A stretch of 64,000 nucleotides of DNA from Actinocatenispora sp036503555 (GTDB lineage Bacteria; Actinomycetota; Actinomycetes; Mycobacteriales; Micromonosporaceae), in NCBI GenBank assembly GCA_036503555.1, contig DASXWQ010000055.1:62001-126000 (forward strand). The letters are read 5' to 3'. The notes beneath the pieces are model-generated. The model saw only the letters and a list, made by a program, of their open reading frames with translations. It was not told the origin of the DNA and did not search any database. This document shows positions 25,911-34,028 of the stretch, in pieces (position 1 is the first letter of the stretch; each line of letters begins with the position of its first letter). The position numbers and the translations under genes were made by a program.

Positions 25911-26384
25911 ATGACCCGGATCAGCGTGACCGTCGACGGGCTCGACGCCGTCGACGAGGTCGAACCGAGAACCCTGCTGGTGCAGTACCTCCGGGAGGAC
26001 CGGGGCCGCACCGGCACCCCGGTCGGCTGCGACACCGGCAACTGCGGCGCCTGCACGGTCCTGGTCGACGGGCGGGCGGTCAAGAGCTGCTCGATGCTCG
26101 CGGTCCAGGCCGACGGCGGCGAGATCACGACGATCCAGGGGCTGTCCGACGGCGACGGGATGCACCCGGTGCAGAAGGCGTTCCACGAGCGGCACGCGTT
26201 GCAGTGCGGCTACTGCACGCCCGGCATGGTGCTGGCCGCGGTCGACCTGCTGCGCGAGGTGCCCGACCCGACCGAGGAGCAGGTGCGCGAGGGGCTGGAG
26301 GGCAACCTCTGCCGGTGCACCGGGTACCAGAACATCGTGGCCGCCGTCCGGGACGCCGCGGCCGAGCTGCGGGGTGCGTCATGA
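25911..26384 (+). CDS. coxS: [2Fe-2S] small subunit of a molybdenum hydroxylase (CoxS-like)
   Basis: A complete 157-residue iron-sulfur subunit. The plant-type cluster uses C40, C45, C48 and C60 (GCDTGNCGACTVLVDG). The second cluster uses C99, C102, C134 and C136 (CGYCTPGM, LCRCTGY). It carries electrons from the molybdenum site to FAD. The ATG at 25911 follows GGGAGGG. The 157-base gap after coxF holds the likely promoter of the S-L-M-G block, though no clear boxes are seen. It ends in an ATGA overlap with the large subunit. Confidence 0.95.
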   Translation: MTRISVTVDGLDAVDEVEPRTLLVQYLREDRGRTGTPVGCDTGNCGACTVLVDGRAVKSCSMLAVQADGGEITTIQGLSDGDGMHPVQKAFHERHALQCGYCTPGMVLAAVDLLREVPDPTEEQVREGLEGNLCRCTGYQNIVAAVRDAAAELRGAS

Positions 26385-28774
26385 CGACGACGGAGACCCG
26401 CACGGAGAACGGACCGGCCCGGCGGCACGGCGAGGTCGGCGCCGCCCGGCGGCGCAAGGAGGACGCGCACCTGCTGACCGGGCAGACCACGTGGACCGAC
26501 AACATCCAGCTCGCCGGCACGCTGCACGTCGCGCTGCTGCGCAGCCCGATGGCGCACGCCCGGGTACGCGTGGACGCCTCGGCGGCGGCCGGTGAGCCGG
26601 GCGTGGTCGCCGCGTACAGCGGGGCGGACCTGGCGGACGAGCTGCCCGGGCTGCCGTCGGCGTGGCAGGTCACGCCGGACTGGGTGGCGCCCGAACACAA
26701 GCCGCTCGCCGTCGACGAGGCCCGGTACGCCGGCGACGCGATCGCCGTGGTCGTCGCCGACACCCGGGCACACGCGGTCGACGCGCTCGACGCGATCGAG
26801 GTCGAGTACGAGCCGCTGCCGGTGGTGCTCGACATGGAGCAGGCGATGGCCGACGGCGCGCCACTGGTGCACGCCGACGCCGGCACGAACGTCTGCTTCC
26901 GGTACTCCGACACGTTCGGCGACGTGGCCGCCGCGTTCGCGGACGCGCCGGTGCTGATCAGGCGGCGGTACGTGCAGCAGCGGCTGGTGCCGTGCGCGAT
27001 GGAGCCGCGGTCGGTGCTGGTGGCGCCGGTACCGGCGAGCGGCGAGTACACGGTCTGGTCGTCGACGCAGATCCCGCACTTCGTGCGGCTGTTCCTGGCG
27101 CTGCTGAGCGGGGTGCCGGAGTCGCGGATCCGGGTGATCGCACCGGACGTGGGCGGCGGGTTCGGCTCGAAGCTGGACATCTACGCCGAGGAGATGCTGC
27201 TGTTCGCGCTGGCGCGCAAGCTGGGCCGGCCGGTGAAGTGGACGGAGACGCGCAGCGAGGCGTTCCAGGCGACGATCCACGGCCGGGACCAGATCCAGGA
27301 CCTCGAACTGGCCGCCGACGCCGACGGCCGGATCCGCGGCCTGCGGGTCGCCCTGCTCGCCGACATGGGCGCGTACCTGCAGCTGCTGACGCCGGCGATC
27401 CCGTTGCTGGGCCGGGCGATGTTCCCCGGCATCTACAAGATGGACGCGTACGAGTTCGGTTGCACGGGCGTGTTCACCGACAAGACGCCGACCGACGCGT
27501 ACCGGGGTGCGGGGCGGCCGGAGGCGACGTTCGCGATCGAACGGCTGCTGGACGAGCTGGCCGCGGAGCTTTCCGTCGACCCGCTGGAGATGCGGCGGCG
27601 CAACTGGATCCGCCACGAGGAGTTCCCGTACCCGCAGATCGCCGGCCTGACGTACGACTCGGGCAACTACGAGGCGGCGACGGCCCGGGCGCGCGAGCTG
27701 TTCGACTACGACGGGCTGCGCGCCGAGCAGGCCCGCCGGCGCGAGGCGCACGACGCGGTGCAGCTCGGCATCGGCGTCTCGACGTACACGGAGATGTGCG
27801 GGCTCGCGCCGTCCCGCTGGCTCGGCGAGCGCGGGTACGCCGGCGGCGGCTGGGAGGCCGCGACGGTGCGGCTGCTGCCCACCGGGAAGGTCGAGGCGGT
27901 CGTCGGCACCAGCCCGCACGGGCAGGGGCATGTCACCACGTTCAGCCAGCTCGTCGCGGACACGCTCGGCGTACCGTTCGACGACATCGAGGTGGTGCAC
28001 GGGGACACGGCCGCCGCGCCGGCCGGGCTCGACACGTACGGCTCGCGCTCGCTCGCGGTCGGCGGTGTCGCGGTGTGGCGGGCCGCGCAACGGGTGGTGG
28101 CGAAGGCGAAGACGCTCGCCGCGCACCTGCTGGAGGTGTCCGAGGACGACCTGGAGTTCGCCGACGGCACCTTCGCCGTCCGCGGTACGCCGGGTGCGAC
28201 GAAGACGATCCAGGAGGTGGCGTTCGCCGCGTTCGCCGCGCACTCGATGCCGGACGGGCTCGAACCGACGCTCTCCGCCGACTTCGTGCTGGACCCGGAC
28301 GACTTCTCCTTCCCGCACGGTACGCACCTGTGCGCGGCCGAGGTGGACACCGAGACCGGCCGCGTCACGATCCGGAAGTACGTGGCGGTCGACGACGTGG
28401 GCACGGTGGTGAACCCGCTGATCGTCGAGGGCCAGGTGCACGGCGGGCTGGCGCAGGGCATCGCGCAGGCACTGCACGAGATCGCCGTGTACGACGCGGA
28501 CGGCAACCTGACCACCGGCACGATGGCCGACTACACGCCGCCGACCGCGGCGGACCTGCCGTCGTTCACGCTCGACCGTACGGAGACGCCGTCGACGACG
28601 AACCCGTTGGGTGTCAAGGGAGTCGGCGAGGCCGGCACGATCGCGTCGACGCCGGCGGTGGTCAACGCGGTCGTCGACGCGCTCCGCCCGTACGGCGTGC
28701 GGGACGTGGCCATGCCGTGCACGCCGGAGCGCGTGTGGCGGGCGATCCACGAGGCGCAGGGAGGCGCGTCATGA
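26381..28774 (+). CDS. coxL: Molybdopterin-binding large subunit, form II CO-dehydrogenase-like/xanthine-dehydrogenase family
   Basis: A 797-residue catalytic subunit. The active-site loop reads AYRGAGR at 373-379. Form I CO dehydrogenases have AYXCSFR, so the Mo-Cu cysteine is missing and this is form II, whose true substrate is usually unknown. The catalytic glutamate is E750 in KGVGEAGTI. GGGFGSKLD and TSPHGQGHVTTFSQL are cofactor-binding motifs. The gene is flanked by ATGA overlaps on both sides. It probably oxidises an aldehyde, purine or aromatic heterocycle rather than CO. Confidence 0.93.
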   Translation: MTTTETRTENGPARRHGEVGAARRRKEDAHLLTGQTTWTDNIQLAGTLHVALLRSPMAHARVRVDASAAAGEPGVVAAYSGADLADELPGLPSAWQVTPDWVAPEHKPLAVDEARYAGDAIAVVVADTRAHAVDALDAIEVEYEPLPVVLDMEQAMADGAPLVHADAGTNVCFRYSDTFGDVAAAFADAPVLIRRRYVQQRLVPCAMEPRSVLVAPVPASGEYTVWSSTQIPHFVRLFLALLSGVPESRIRVIAPDVGGGFGSKLDIYAEEMLLFALARKLGRPVKWTETRSEAFQATIHGRDQIQDLELAADADGRIRGLRVALLADMGAYLQLLTPAIPLLGRAMFPGIYKMDAYEFGCTGVFTDKTPTDAYRGAGRPEATFAIERLLDELAAELSVDPLEMRRRNWIRHEEFPYPQIAGLTYDSGNYEAATARARELFDYDGLRAEQARRREAHDAVQLGIGVSTYTEMCGLAPSRWLGERGYAGGGWEAATVRLLPTGKVEAVVGTSPHGQGHVTTFSQLVADTLGVPFDDIEVVHGDTAAAPAGLDTYGSRSLAVGGVAVWRAAQRVVAKAKTLAAHLLEVSEDDLEFADGTFAVRGTPGATKTIQEVAFAAFAAHSMPDGLEPTLSADFVLDPDDFSFPHGTHLCAAEVDTETGRVTIRKYVAVDDVGTVVNPLIVEGQVHGGLAQGIAQALHEIAVYDADGNLTTGTMADYTPPTAADLPSFTLDRTETPSTTNPLGVKGVGEAGTIASTPAVVNAVVDALRPYGVRDVAMPCTPERVWRAIHEAQGGAS

Positions 28775-29622
28775 TCCCGGTCGGCTTCGACTACGTCCGT
28801 CCGTCCACTGTGGAGGACGCGGTGGCGGTGCTCGCCGCGGACCCCGACGCGAAGGTGATCGCGGGCGGGCAGAGCCTGCTTCCCGTGCTGCGCCTGCGTC
28901 TCGCGGCCCCGACCACGCTGGTCGACCTACGCGACGTCGAGTCGCTGCACGGCGTACGCGTGGCCGGCGACGAGCTGGTGATCGGCGCGATGACCACGCA
29001 CGACGAGATCCTGCACGACCAGCGCGTCGCCGAGCACGCGCCGCTGCTCGCCGCGGCTACCGCCACCGTCGGCGACCGGCAGGTACGCCACCTCGGTACG
29101 TTCGGCGGATCGCTGTCGCACGCCGACCCGGCCGGCGACCTGCCCGCCGCGGCGTGCGCGCTCGCCGCGACGATGGTCGCCGTCGGGCCGAACGGCCGGC
29201 GCGAGATCGCCGCCGACGACTTCTTCGTCGACTACCTGACCACCACGATGGCGCCGGACGAGATCCTCGTCGAGGTACGCGTCGGCGACACCGCCGGCTG
29301 GGGCTTCCGGTACGAGAAGTTCAACCGGATGGCGCAGGCGTGGGCCATCGTCAGCGTCGCCGCCCTGGTACGCCGGGCCGGCGGCGGCGTGACCGACACC
29401 CGCGTCGCGTTGGGCAACATGGCGCGCCGCCCGGTCCGCGCCCGCGCGGTGGAGCAGGCGTTCACCGGTACCGGTGGGGACATCGGCGCGGTCACCGCGG
29501 CGGCCGGGCACGCCGACGAGGGCACCGATCCGCCCAGCGACGTCAACGGCGCCGCCGACTACCGCGCCCACCTGTCCCGGGTGCTGACCCGCCGGGCGCT
29601 GGTCGCCGCGGTCGGAGCATGA
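28771..29622 (+). CDS. coxM: FAD-binding medium subunit of a molybdenum hydroxylase (CoxM-like)
   Basis: A 283-residue subunit with the two FAD motifs of the family: AGGQSLLPVL at about 32-41, and HLGTFGGSLSHADPAGD at about 108-124. The C-terminal CO-dehydrogenase flavoprotein domain ends the protein. It accepts electrons from the small subunit and passes them to a quinone or other acceptor. ATGA overlaps join it to the large subunit gene before and coxG after, and it carries a TCCACTGTGGA palindrome near its start. Confidence 0.94.
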   Translation: MIPVGFDYVRPSTVEDAVAVLAADPDAKVIAGGQSLLPVLRLRLAAPTTLVDLRDVESLHGVRVAGDELVIGAMTTHDEILHDQRVAEHAPLLAAATATVGDRQVRHLGTFGGSLSHADPAGDLPAAACALAATMVAVGPNGRREIAADDFFVDYLTTTMAPDEILVEVRVGDTAGWGFRYEKFNRMAQAWAIVSVAALVRRAGGGVTDTRVALGNMARRPVRARAVEQAFTGTGGDIGAVTAAAGHADEGTDPPSDVNGAADYRAHLSRVLTRRALVAAVGA

Positions 29623-30332
29623 CGATGGAACTGACGAACACGTTCACGGTGCCGGCCCCGGTCGACGAGGCGTGGGCCCGGCTGCTCGACCTGCCGGCGG
29701 TGGCGCCGTGCCTGCCCGGTGCCACGCTGACCGACTCCGACGGCGACAGCTTCACCGGTACGGTCAAGGTCAAGCTCGGGCCGATCTCCTTGACGTACAA
29801 GGGATCGGGGCGGATCGCGGAGCGGGACGACGCGGCGCACCGGGTGGTGGTGGAAGCGTCCGGCCGGGAGACCCGCGGGCCGGGCACGGCCACCGCCACC
29901 ATCACCGCCACCCTGGTACCCGACGGCGACGGCACCCGCGTCGACGTGGTCACCGACCTGACCGTGACGGGCCGGCCGGCCCAGTTCGGCCGGAGCATGC
30001 TGGCCGACGTCAGCGCCCGGCTGCTGGACCAGTTCGCCGCGTGCGTGGCCGACCAGCTGCGCCCGGCCCCGGCCGCCGCCACGACCACGGACCCCGGGCA
30101 CGGTACGGACACCGTCGGTGCGGTGGTTGCGGACGCCGGGCCGGGCGCGGCGAGCACGGCGGCGCCGGCGACGCAGCACGTACCGGACGAGGCGGCGCCG
30201 ATCGACCTGTTCGAGGTCACCGGGGCGCGGCAGCTGGTGCGGCGGGCGATCCCGTACGTGGCGGCGTTCGCGGTCGGCGCGCTCGTCGCCGCGGCCGTCG
30301 CCCGCCTGCGCCGCCGGGACCGCGCCACCTGA
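29619..30332 (+). CDS. coxG: CoxG-like SRPBCC protein with C-terminal membrane anchor
   Basis: A 237-residue protein. The SRPBCC/CoxG domain spans about 1-145 (FTVPAPVDEAWARLLDLPAVAPCLPGA, VKVKLGPISLTYKG). A Thr/Ala/Gly-rich linker leads to a single transmembrane helix (AIPYVAAFAVGALVAAAVA) and a short RRRDR cytosolic tail. CoxG recruits CO dehydrogenase to the membrane in Oligotropha, and the anchor here would tether the S-L-M enzyme near its electron acceptor. Its last codons form the first unit of the degenerate tandem repeat at 30316-30407. Confidence 0.9.
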   Translation: MTMELTNTFTVPAPVDEAWARLLDLPAVAPCLPGATLTDSDGDSFTGTVKVKLGPISLTYKGSGRIAERDDAAHRVVVEASGRETRGPGTATATITATLVPDGDGTRVDVVTDLTVTGRPAQFGRSMLADVSARLLDQFAACVADQLRPAPAAATTTDPGHGTDTVGAVVADAGPGAASTAAPATQHVPDEAAPIDLFEVTGARQLVRRAIPYVAAFAVGALVAAAVARLRRRDRAT

Positions 30333-30407
30333 CGCCAGACCGCACCGCCTGACCGGGACCGCGCCTCCTGACGCCCGGACCGCCCCGACGGGACCCGGGA
30401 CCGCGCC
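30316..30407 (+). repeat. Degenerate tandem repeat across the coxG stop codon
   Basis: GGGACCGCGCC occurs at 30316-30326, 30355-30365 and 30397-30407, followed by ACC, TCC and ACC. The first two copies also share TGACGCC just after. Periods are 39 and 42 bases. The first copy holds the coxG stop, so the 3' end of the gene seems to have been duplicated twice. Confidence 0.6.
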
Positions 30408-30428
30408 ACCGGGATCCGGGATCCGTTG

Positions 30429-30474
30429 TGCTGTCAGCGAAATCGTTGCGCTGTCGGCGGAATCGCTGTCAGCG
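30429..30474 (+). promoter_or_regulatory. Three tandem ClgR-type operator boxes upstream of clpP
   Basis: CGCTGTCGGCG (30449-30459) and CGCTGTCAGCG (30464-30474) both match the dyad CGCYNTNRGCG, the ClgR box read on this strand. TGCTGTCAGCG (30429-30439) differs only at the first base. ClgR is the actinobacterial activator of clp genes. The last box ends about 92 bases before the clpP ATG, so there is room for a promoter between them. Confidence 0.7.
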
Positions 30475-30565
30475 AACGGTCCTTCCGCGGCGCCCGCCGG
30501 CCGCCCTACGGTCGCGGTGGGCGCCGTCCGGCGTCCGGAGCGCCGACACGAGGGCAGGTCACGTC

Positions 30566-31147
30566 ATGGCCGACGAACAGGTACGCGGGGTCGAGGAACC
30601 GGTCTTCCAGCGCCTGCTGCGGGAGCGGATCATCTTCCTCGGCGCGGAGGTCGAGCAGGACAACGCGAACGCGATCTGCGCGCAGATCCTGCTGCTGTCC
30701 GCCGAGGACCCGACCCGCGACATCCAGCTCTACATCAACTCGCCGGGCGGCTCGGTGACCGCCGGCATGGCGGTGTACGACACGATGCAGCTCGTTCGCG
30801 CCGACGTCGCGACGTACGCGGTGGGCCTGGCCGGCTCGATGGCGCAGACGCTGCTGTGTGCCGGCGCCCCCGGCAAGCGGTACGCGTTGCCGCACGCCCG
30901 GATCCTCATGCACCAGATCTCCGGCGGTGTCGGCGGGACCGCGTCCGACGTGGCGATCCAGGCGGAGAACATGCTGCACATGAAGCGGCAGAACCAAGAG
31001 GTCATCGCGCGGCACACCGGCCAGACGGTGGAGCGGATCGCCGCGGACGCCGAGCGGGACCGGTGGTTCACCGCCGAGGAGGCGCGGGCGTACGGAATGG
31101 TCGACACGGTGCTGGCGACCGCCGACCAGCTGCCCGCCGGCCTCTGA
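30566..31147 (+). CDS. clpP: ATP-dependent Clp protease proteolytic subunit
   Basis: A 193-residue serine protease subunit. The catalytic triad is S91 (GLAGSMAQ), H116 (ILMHQ) and D165 (ERDRWF), spaced 25 and 49 residues apart exactly as in E. coli ClpP. The segment around the serine reads GSMAQTLLCAG rather than the usual GxAASMGA, so it is a divergent paralog. It stands alone with no clpX beside it, behind three ClgR-type boxes. ATG 30566 (MADEQV) was chosen; longer in-frame starts would run through the boxes. A tetradecameric partner for ClpC or ClpX is expected. Confidence 0.93.
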   Translation: MADEQVRGVEEPVFQRLLRERIIFLGAEVEQDNANAICAQILLLSAEDPTRDIQLYINSPGGSVTAGMAVYDTMQLVRADVATYAVGLAGSMAQTLLCAGAPGKRYALPHARILMHQISGGVGGTASDVAIQAENMLHMKRQNQEVIARHTGQTVERIAADAERDRWFTAEEARAYGMVDTVLATADQLPAGL

Positions 31148-31162
31148 CCCGTCGTTGACCGG

Positions 31163-31765
31163 TCAGCCCCGGACGAACGTGCCGGCGCGGGCGGCCGCGA
31201 GGGCGGCGTCGGCGGCGCGTTCGGCGTCGGCGGCGTCGACCGGTTCGCGGCTGACGAACAGCCGGTAGTAGAGCGGCGCGACGGCGGTGCGCACGACGTC
31301 ACCCGGGTCGGTACCGGTGGGCAGCTCACCGCGGTCCACGGCCCGGGTGACGATCGGCGCGGCTTGCTCGTGCCGCGCGACGAGGTAGTCGTGCATGGCG
31401 GCGGCGGTCGCGGCGTTGCGGGCGGCGGCCACGACGAACGCCGTCGCCGCCGGCCCGGCCGCGGGATCGGTGAAGCCGACCAGCACCTCGCGGGTCAGCG
31501 CGCGCAGGTCGGCCCGCAGCTCGCCGGTGTCGGGCACCGGCCACGGCTCGCCGGACGCCAGGTCGAGCGCGTCGACGACCAGGCCCTCGACGCTCTCCCA
31601 CCGGCGGTACACGGTGGTCTTGTGGACGCCGGCACGGGCGGCGACCGCCTCGACGGTGAGCCCGTCGTACCCGTGGTCGGCCAGCTCGGCGAGCGTGGCG
31701 TCGCGTACCGCCGCCCGGGTGCGCGCGGTCCGCCCGCCGGGCCGGGCGGTGCCGGGTCGTGGCAT
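31163..31765 (-). CDS. TetR/AcrR family transcriptional regulator
   Basis: A 200-residue TetR protein. The helix-turn-helix runs from about 15 to 62 (TRAAVRDATLAELADHGYDG, GVHKTTVYRRWESVEGLV). The C-terminal domain has the layout of the TetR_C_11-type group. It converges with clpP and is divergent from a 46-residue reading frame at 31857. The gap holds a GCAAC-ccga-GTTGC dyad, its probable operator. Whatever it once controlled may be lost, since the divergent frame looks truncated. Confidence 0.9.
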   Translation of the reverse strand: MPRPGTARPGGRTARTRAAVRDATLAELADHGYDGLTVEAVAARAGVHKTTVYRRWESVEGLVVDALDLASGEPWPVPDTGELRADLRALTREVLVGFTDPAAGPAATAFVVAAARNAATAAAMHDYLVARHEQAAPIVTRAVDRGELPTGTDPGDVVRTAVAPLYYRLFVSREPVDAADAERAADAALAAARAGTFVRG

Positions 31766-31817
31766 GCGTCAACTCCGTTGCGGCCGGGGTCGCGATCGTG
31801 CGAGAAGTCTATCTAAC

Positions 31818-31831
31818 GCAACCCGAGTTGC
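31818..31831. promoter_or_regulatory. Short inverted repeat, probable TetR operator
   Basis: GCAAC (31818-31822) and GTTGC (31827-31831) form an exact dyad with spacer CCGA, 53 bases upstream of the TetR start at 31765. The surrounding TATCTAACG is AT-rich and may hold promoter elements. Confidence 0.5.
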
Positions 31832-31856
31832 ACTAGCCCGGCAGCTGAGGAGTCGC

Positions 31857-31997
31857 ATGACGCCCGACCCGACCGCGGTACACCCGCTGACCGGCGCGGA
31901 GCGCCTGGTGTTCCGCACACCTCTCGTCGAGTCGCCACGATCGAGAGAGGAGACCGGCCCGAAGGTCGGCGACGAGCCGGAGTCCGGCACCTCGTGA
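31857..31997 (+). CDS. Short reading frame, possible truncated gene (46 codons)
   Basis: ATG 31857 follows a good GAGGAG site and opens a frame of 46 residues. It starts MTPDPTAVHPLTGAERLVF and becomes highly charged (RSREETGPKVGDEPESGTS). The first half looks like the beginning of an enzyme or membrane protein and the second like out-of-frame or noncoding sequence, so this may be a 5' remnant. It is divergent from the TetR gene, where a target gene is expected. The family is not recognised. Confidence 0.35.
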   Translation: MTPDPTAVHPLTGAERLVFRTPLVESPRSREETGPKVGDEPESGTS

Positions 31998-32093
31998 CGG
32001 ATCGAGATCGGGTCCGGCGAGCACACCGGCCGGTCCGGAGCCGGCTGGTGACACTGTCCTAAGCTGTGCCGGATTGCGGTACAGGGGAGGGAC

Positions 32094-34028
32094 ATGGCCG
32101 GCTTCCTGCTCGGCGTCGACCTGGGCACGTCGAACACGGTCGCGGTGCTGCGCCGGCCGGACGGGCGTACCCGGGCGTTGTTGTTCGACGGCGCGGAGCT
32201 GCTGCCCTCCGCCGTGTTCGTCGACCCGGGCGGCGTCTGCTGGGTCGGCCGCGACGCGGTGCGCGGCGCCCGCACCGACCCCGCGCGCTACGAGCCGAAT
32301 CCCAAGCGCCGCATCGACGAGCGCACCGTGCTGCTGGGCGCGGCGGTACCGACCGTCGACCTGCTCGCCGCGGTGCTGCGCCGGGTGGCCGACGAGGCGG
32401 TCCGGGTCGCCGGCGAGCTGCCGCCCGCGGTGCTGACCCATCCGGCCGACTGGGACGCGCCCCGCCGGGAGGCGCTCGCCGCTGCCGCCGCGAACGCCGG
32501 GTTGACCGTCGCCGCACTGCTGCCGGAGCCGGTGGCCGCCGCCGCGTACTTCGCCACCGTGCCCGGCCCGGCCCTGCCGGCCGGCGGCGCGCTCGCCGTC
32601 CTGGACGCCGGTGCGGGCACCACCGACGCCGCGGTCGTACGGGCCGATCCGGGCGGCTACCGGGTGCTCGCCACGGGCGGCCTGCCGGACCTGGGCGGCC
32701 TGGACCTGGACGCGGCGCTGGTCGAACGGATCGGCGCGGTCCTCTCCCCCGCCGCCGACGCCGTGCCCTCCTGGTCGCGGTTGTCCGCGCCGTCCTCGCC
32801 CGACGAGTACCGGGACCGCTGGCTGTTCTGGGACGACGTACGCGGCGCCAAGGAGGCGCTGTCCCGGCTGTCGTCGGTACCGGTGCACGTGCCCGGGGCG
32901 GCGGCACTGCACCTGACCCGTACCGAGTTCGAGGAGGTGGCCCGGCCGCGCCTCGCACCGGCGGTCGACCTGATGGCCGACGTGATCGCCCGCGCCGGGC
33001 TGACCCCGGCGCGGCTCGCCGGGGTCTTCCTGGTGGGTGGCGGCAGCCGCGTACCGATGATCGCCGGTCTGCTGCACGAACGGCTCGGCATCGCACCGAT
33101 GGTGCTGGAACAGCCGGAGCTGGTGGTGGCCGAGGGCGCCCTGCACGTACCGCTGTCGGCGTCCGCGGGGGCCGGGGCCCCGGCGGTCGAGGCAGTGCTG
33201 CCTGGCCAGCGGTCCGCGGCGGGAGCCCGGCCCGACGACCGGCCCGCGCCGGGATCGCCTGACGCCGGGCCGACGTCCGGGGCGCCCGCGGCGTTCTCGA
33301 CGGCCGGTGCCGAACCGCCGCCCGCGTCCGGTGCCGGCGCGGTGCCCGCGCCAGAGCCCGCGTCCGGTGCCGGTGCGGGGCCCGGGCCGGCGTTCGGCGT
33401 CGGTGCCGAGCCCGCGGCCGGTCCGCCGGCCTCCCCGGAGGGAGGCTGGGCCGGCCCGTCGACGTCCGGGCCACCGGCGGGGTACACACCGGCTCACCCG
33501 TGGGGCGACGGCACGGGCGTACCGGCGCGGCGCGGGGTGCGGGTCGGATACCTGGTGGTGGTGTTGGTGCTCGCCGTTCTGCTGCTGGCGGCGGGCGGCG
33601 CGACCGCGGTGGTCGGCGTCGACCGGCTCACCGCGCCCGCACCGAGCTGGCCGGACGCCTCGGCGCGGGCCGCGACCGCCGCGGCGAAGAAGGCGGTGCC
33701 GGACGTGCTGGGGTACGACTACCGCCACCTCGACCACGACATCGCCGCCGGGCGCGACTGGTGCACCGGCCCGATGCGCACCACGTACGTGACGAACATG
33801 GGCACGTTGCAGGGCCGGATCATGGACAACAAGGTGGTCGTCGTGGCCACCGTGCGCGATGTCGGCGTGGTGTCGACCGGCACCGGCACGGTGACCCTCC
33901 TGGCCTCCGTCGACCAGCAGCGCAGCAACGCGAGTACGACGGGCGAGATGCTCGACCGCAACCGGGTCCGGCTGGTCATGCGGCGCACCTCGGGGCGCTG
34001 GCTGGTCGCCACGTTGGAGGCACTGTGA
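32094..34028 (+). CDS. Hsp70-like ATPase fused to a transmembrane segment and an Mce-associated-like domain
   Basis: A 644-residue modular protein. Residues 1 to about 360 form an Hsp70/actin-fold ATPase (LLGVDLGTSNTVAVL, VLDAGAGTTDAAVV, VFLVGGGSRVPMI) without the peptide-binding domain. A Pro/Ala/Gly-rich linker (about 365-480) precedes one transmembrane helix (about 484-508). The rest (about 525-644) resembles Mce-associated or SnoaL-like extracytoplasmic domains, ending RTSGRWLVATLEAL. The ATG at 32094 follows GGGGAGGG. It overlaps the next gene by GTGA. A role in envelope sensing or lipid-transport assembly is only inferred. Confidence 0.85.
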   Translation: MAGFLLGVDLGTSNTVAVLRRPDGRTRALLFDGAELLPSAVFVDPGGVCWVGRDAVRGARTDPARYEPNPKRRIDERTVLLGAAVPTVDLLAAVLRRVADEAVRVAGELPPAVLTHPADWDAPRREALAAAAANAGLTVAALLPEPVAAAAYFATVPGPALPAGGALAVLDAGAGTTDAAVVRADPGGYRVLATGGLPDLGGLDLDAALVERIGAVLSPAADAVPSWSRLSAPSSPDEYRDRWLFWDDVRGAKEALSRLSSVPVHVPGAAALHLTRTEFEEVARPRLAPAVDLMADVIARAGLTPARLAGVFLVGGGSRVPMIAGLLHERLGIAPMVLEQPELVVAEGALHVPLSASAGAGAPAVEAVLPGQRSAAGARPDDRPAPGSPDAGPTSGAPAAFSTAGAEPPPASGAGAVPAPEPASGAGAGPGPAFGVGAEPAAGPPASPEGGWAGPSTSGPPAGYTPAHPWGDGTGVPARRGVRVGYLVVVLVLAVLLLAAGGATAVVGVDRLTAPAPSWPDASARAATAAAKKAVPDVLGYDYRHLDHDIAAGRDWCTGPMRTTYVTNMGTLQGRIMDNKVVVVATVRDVGVVSTGTGTVTLLASVDQQRSNASTTGEMLDRNRVRLVMRRTSGRWLVATLEAL

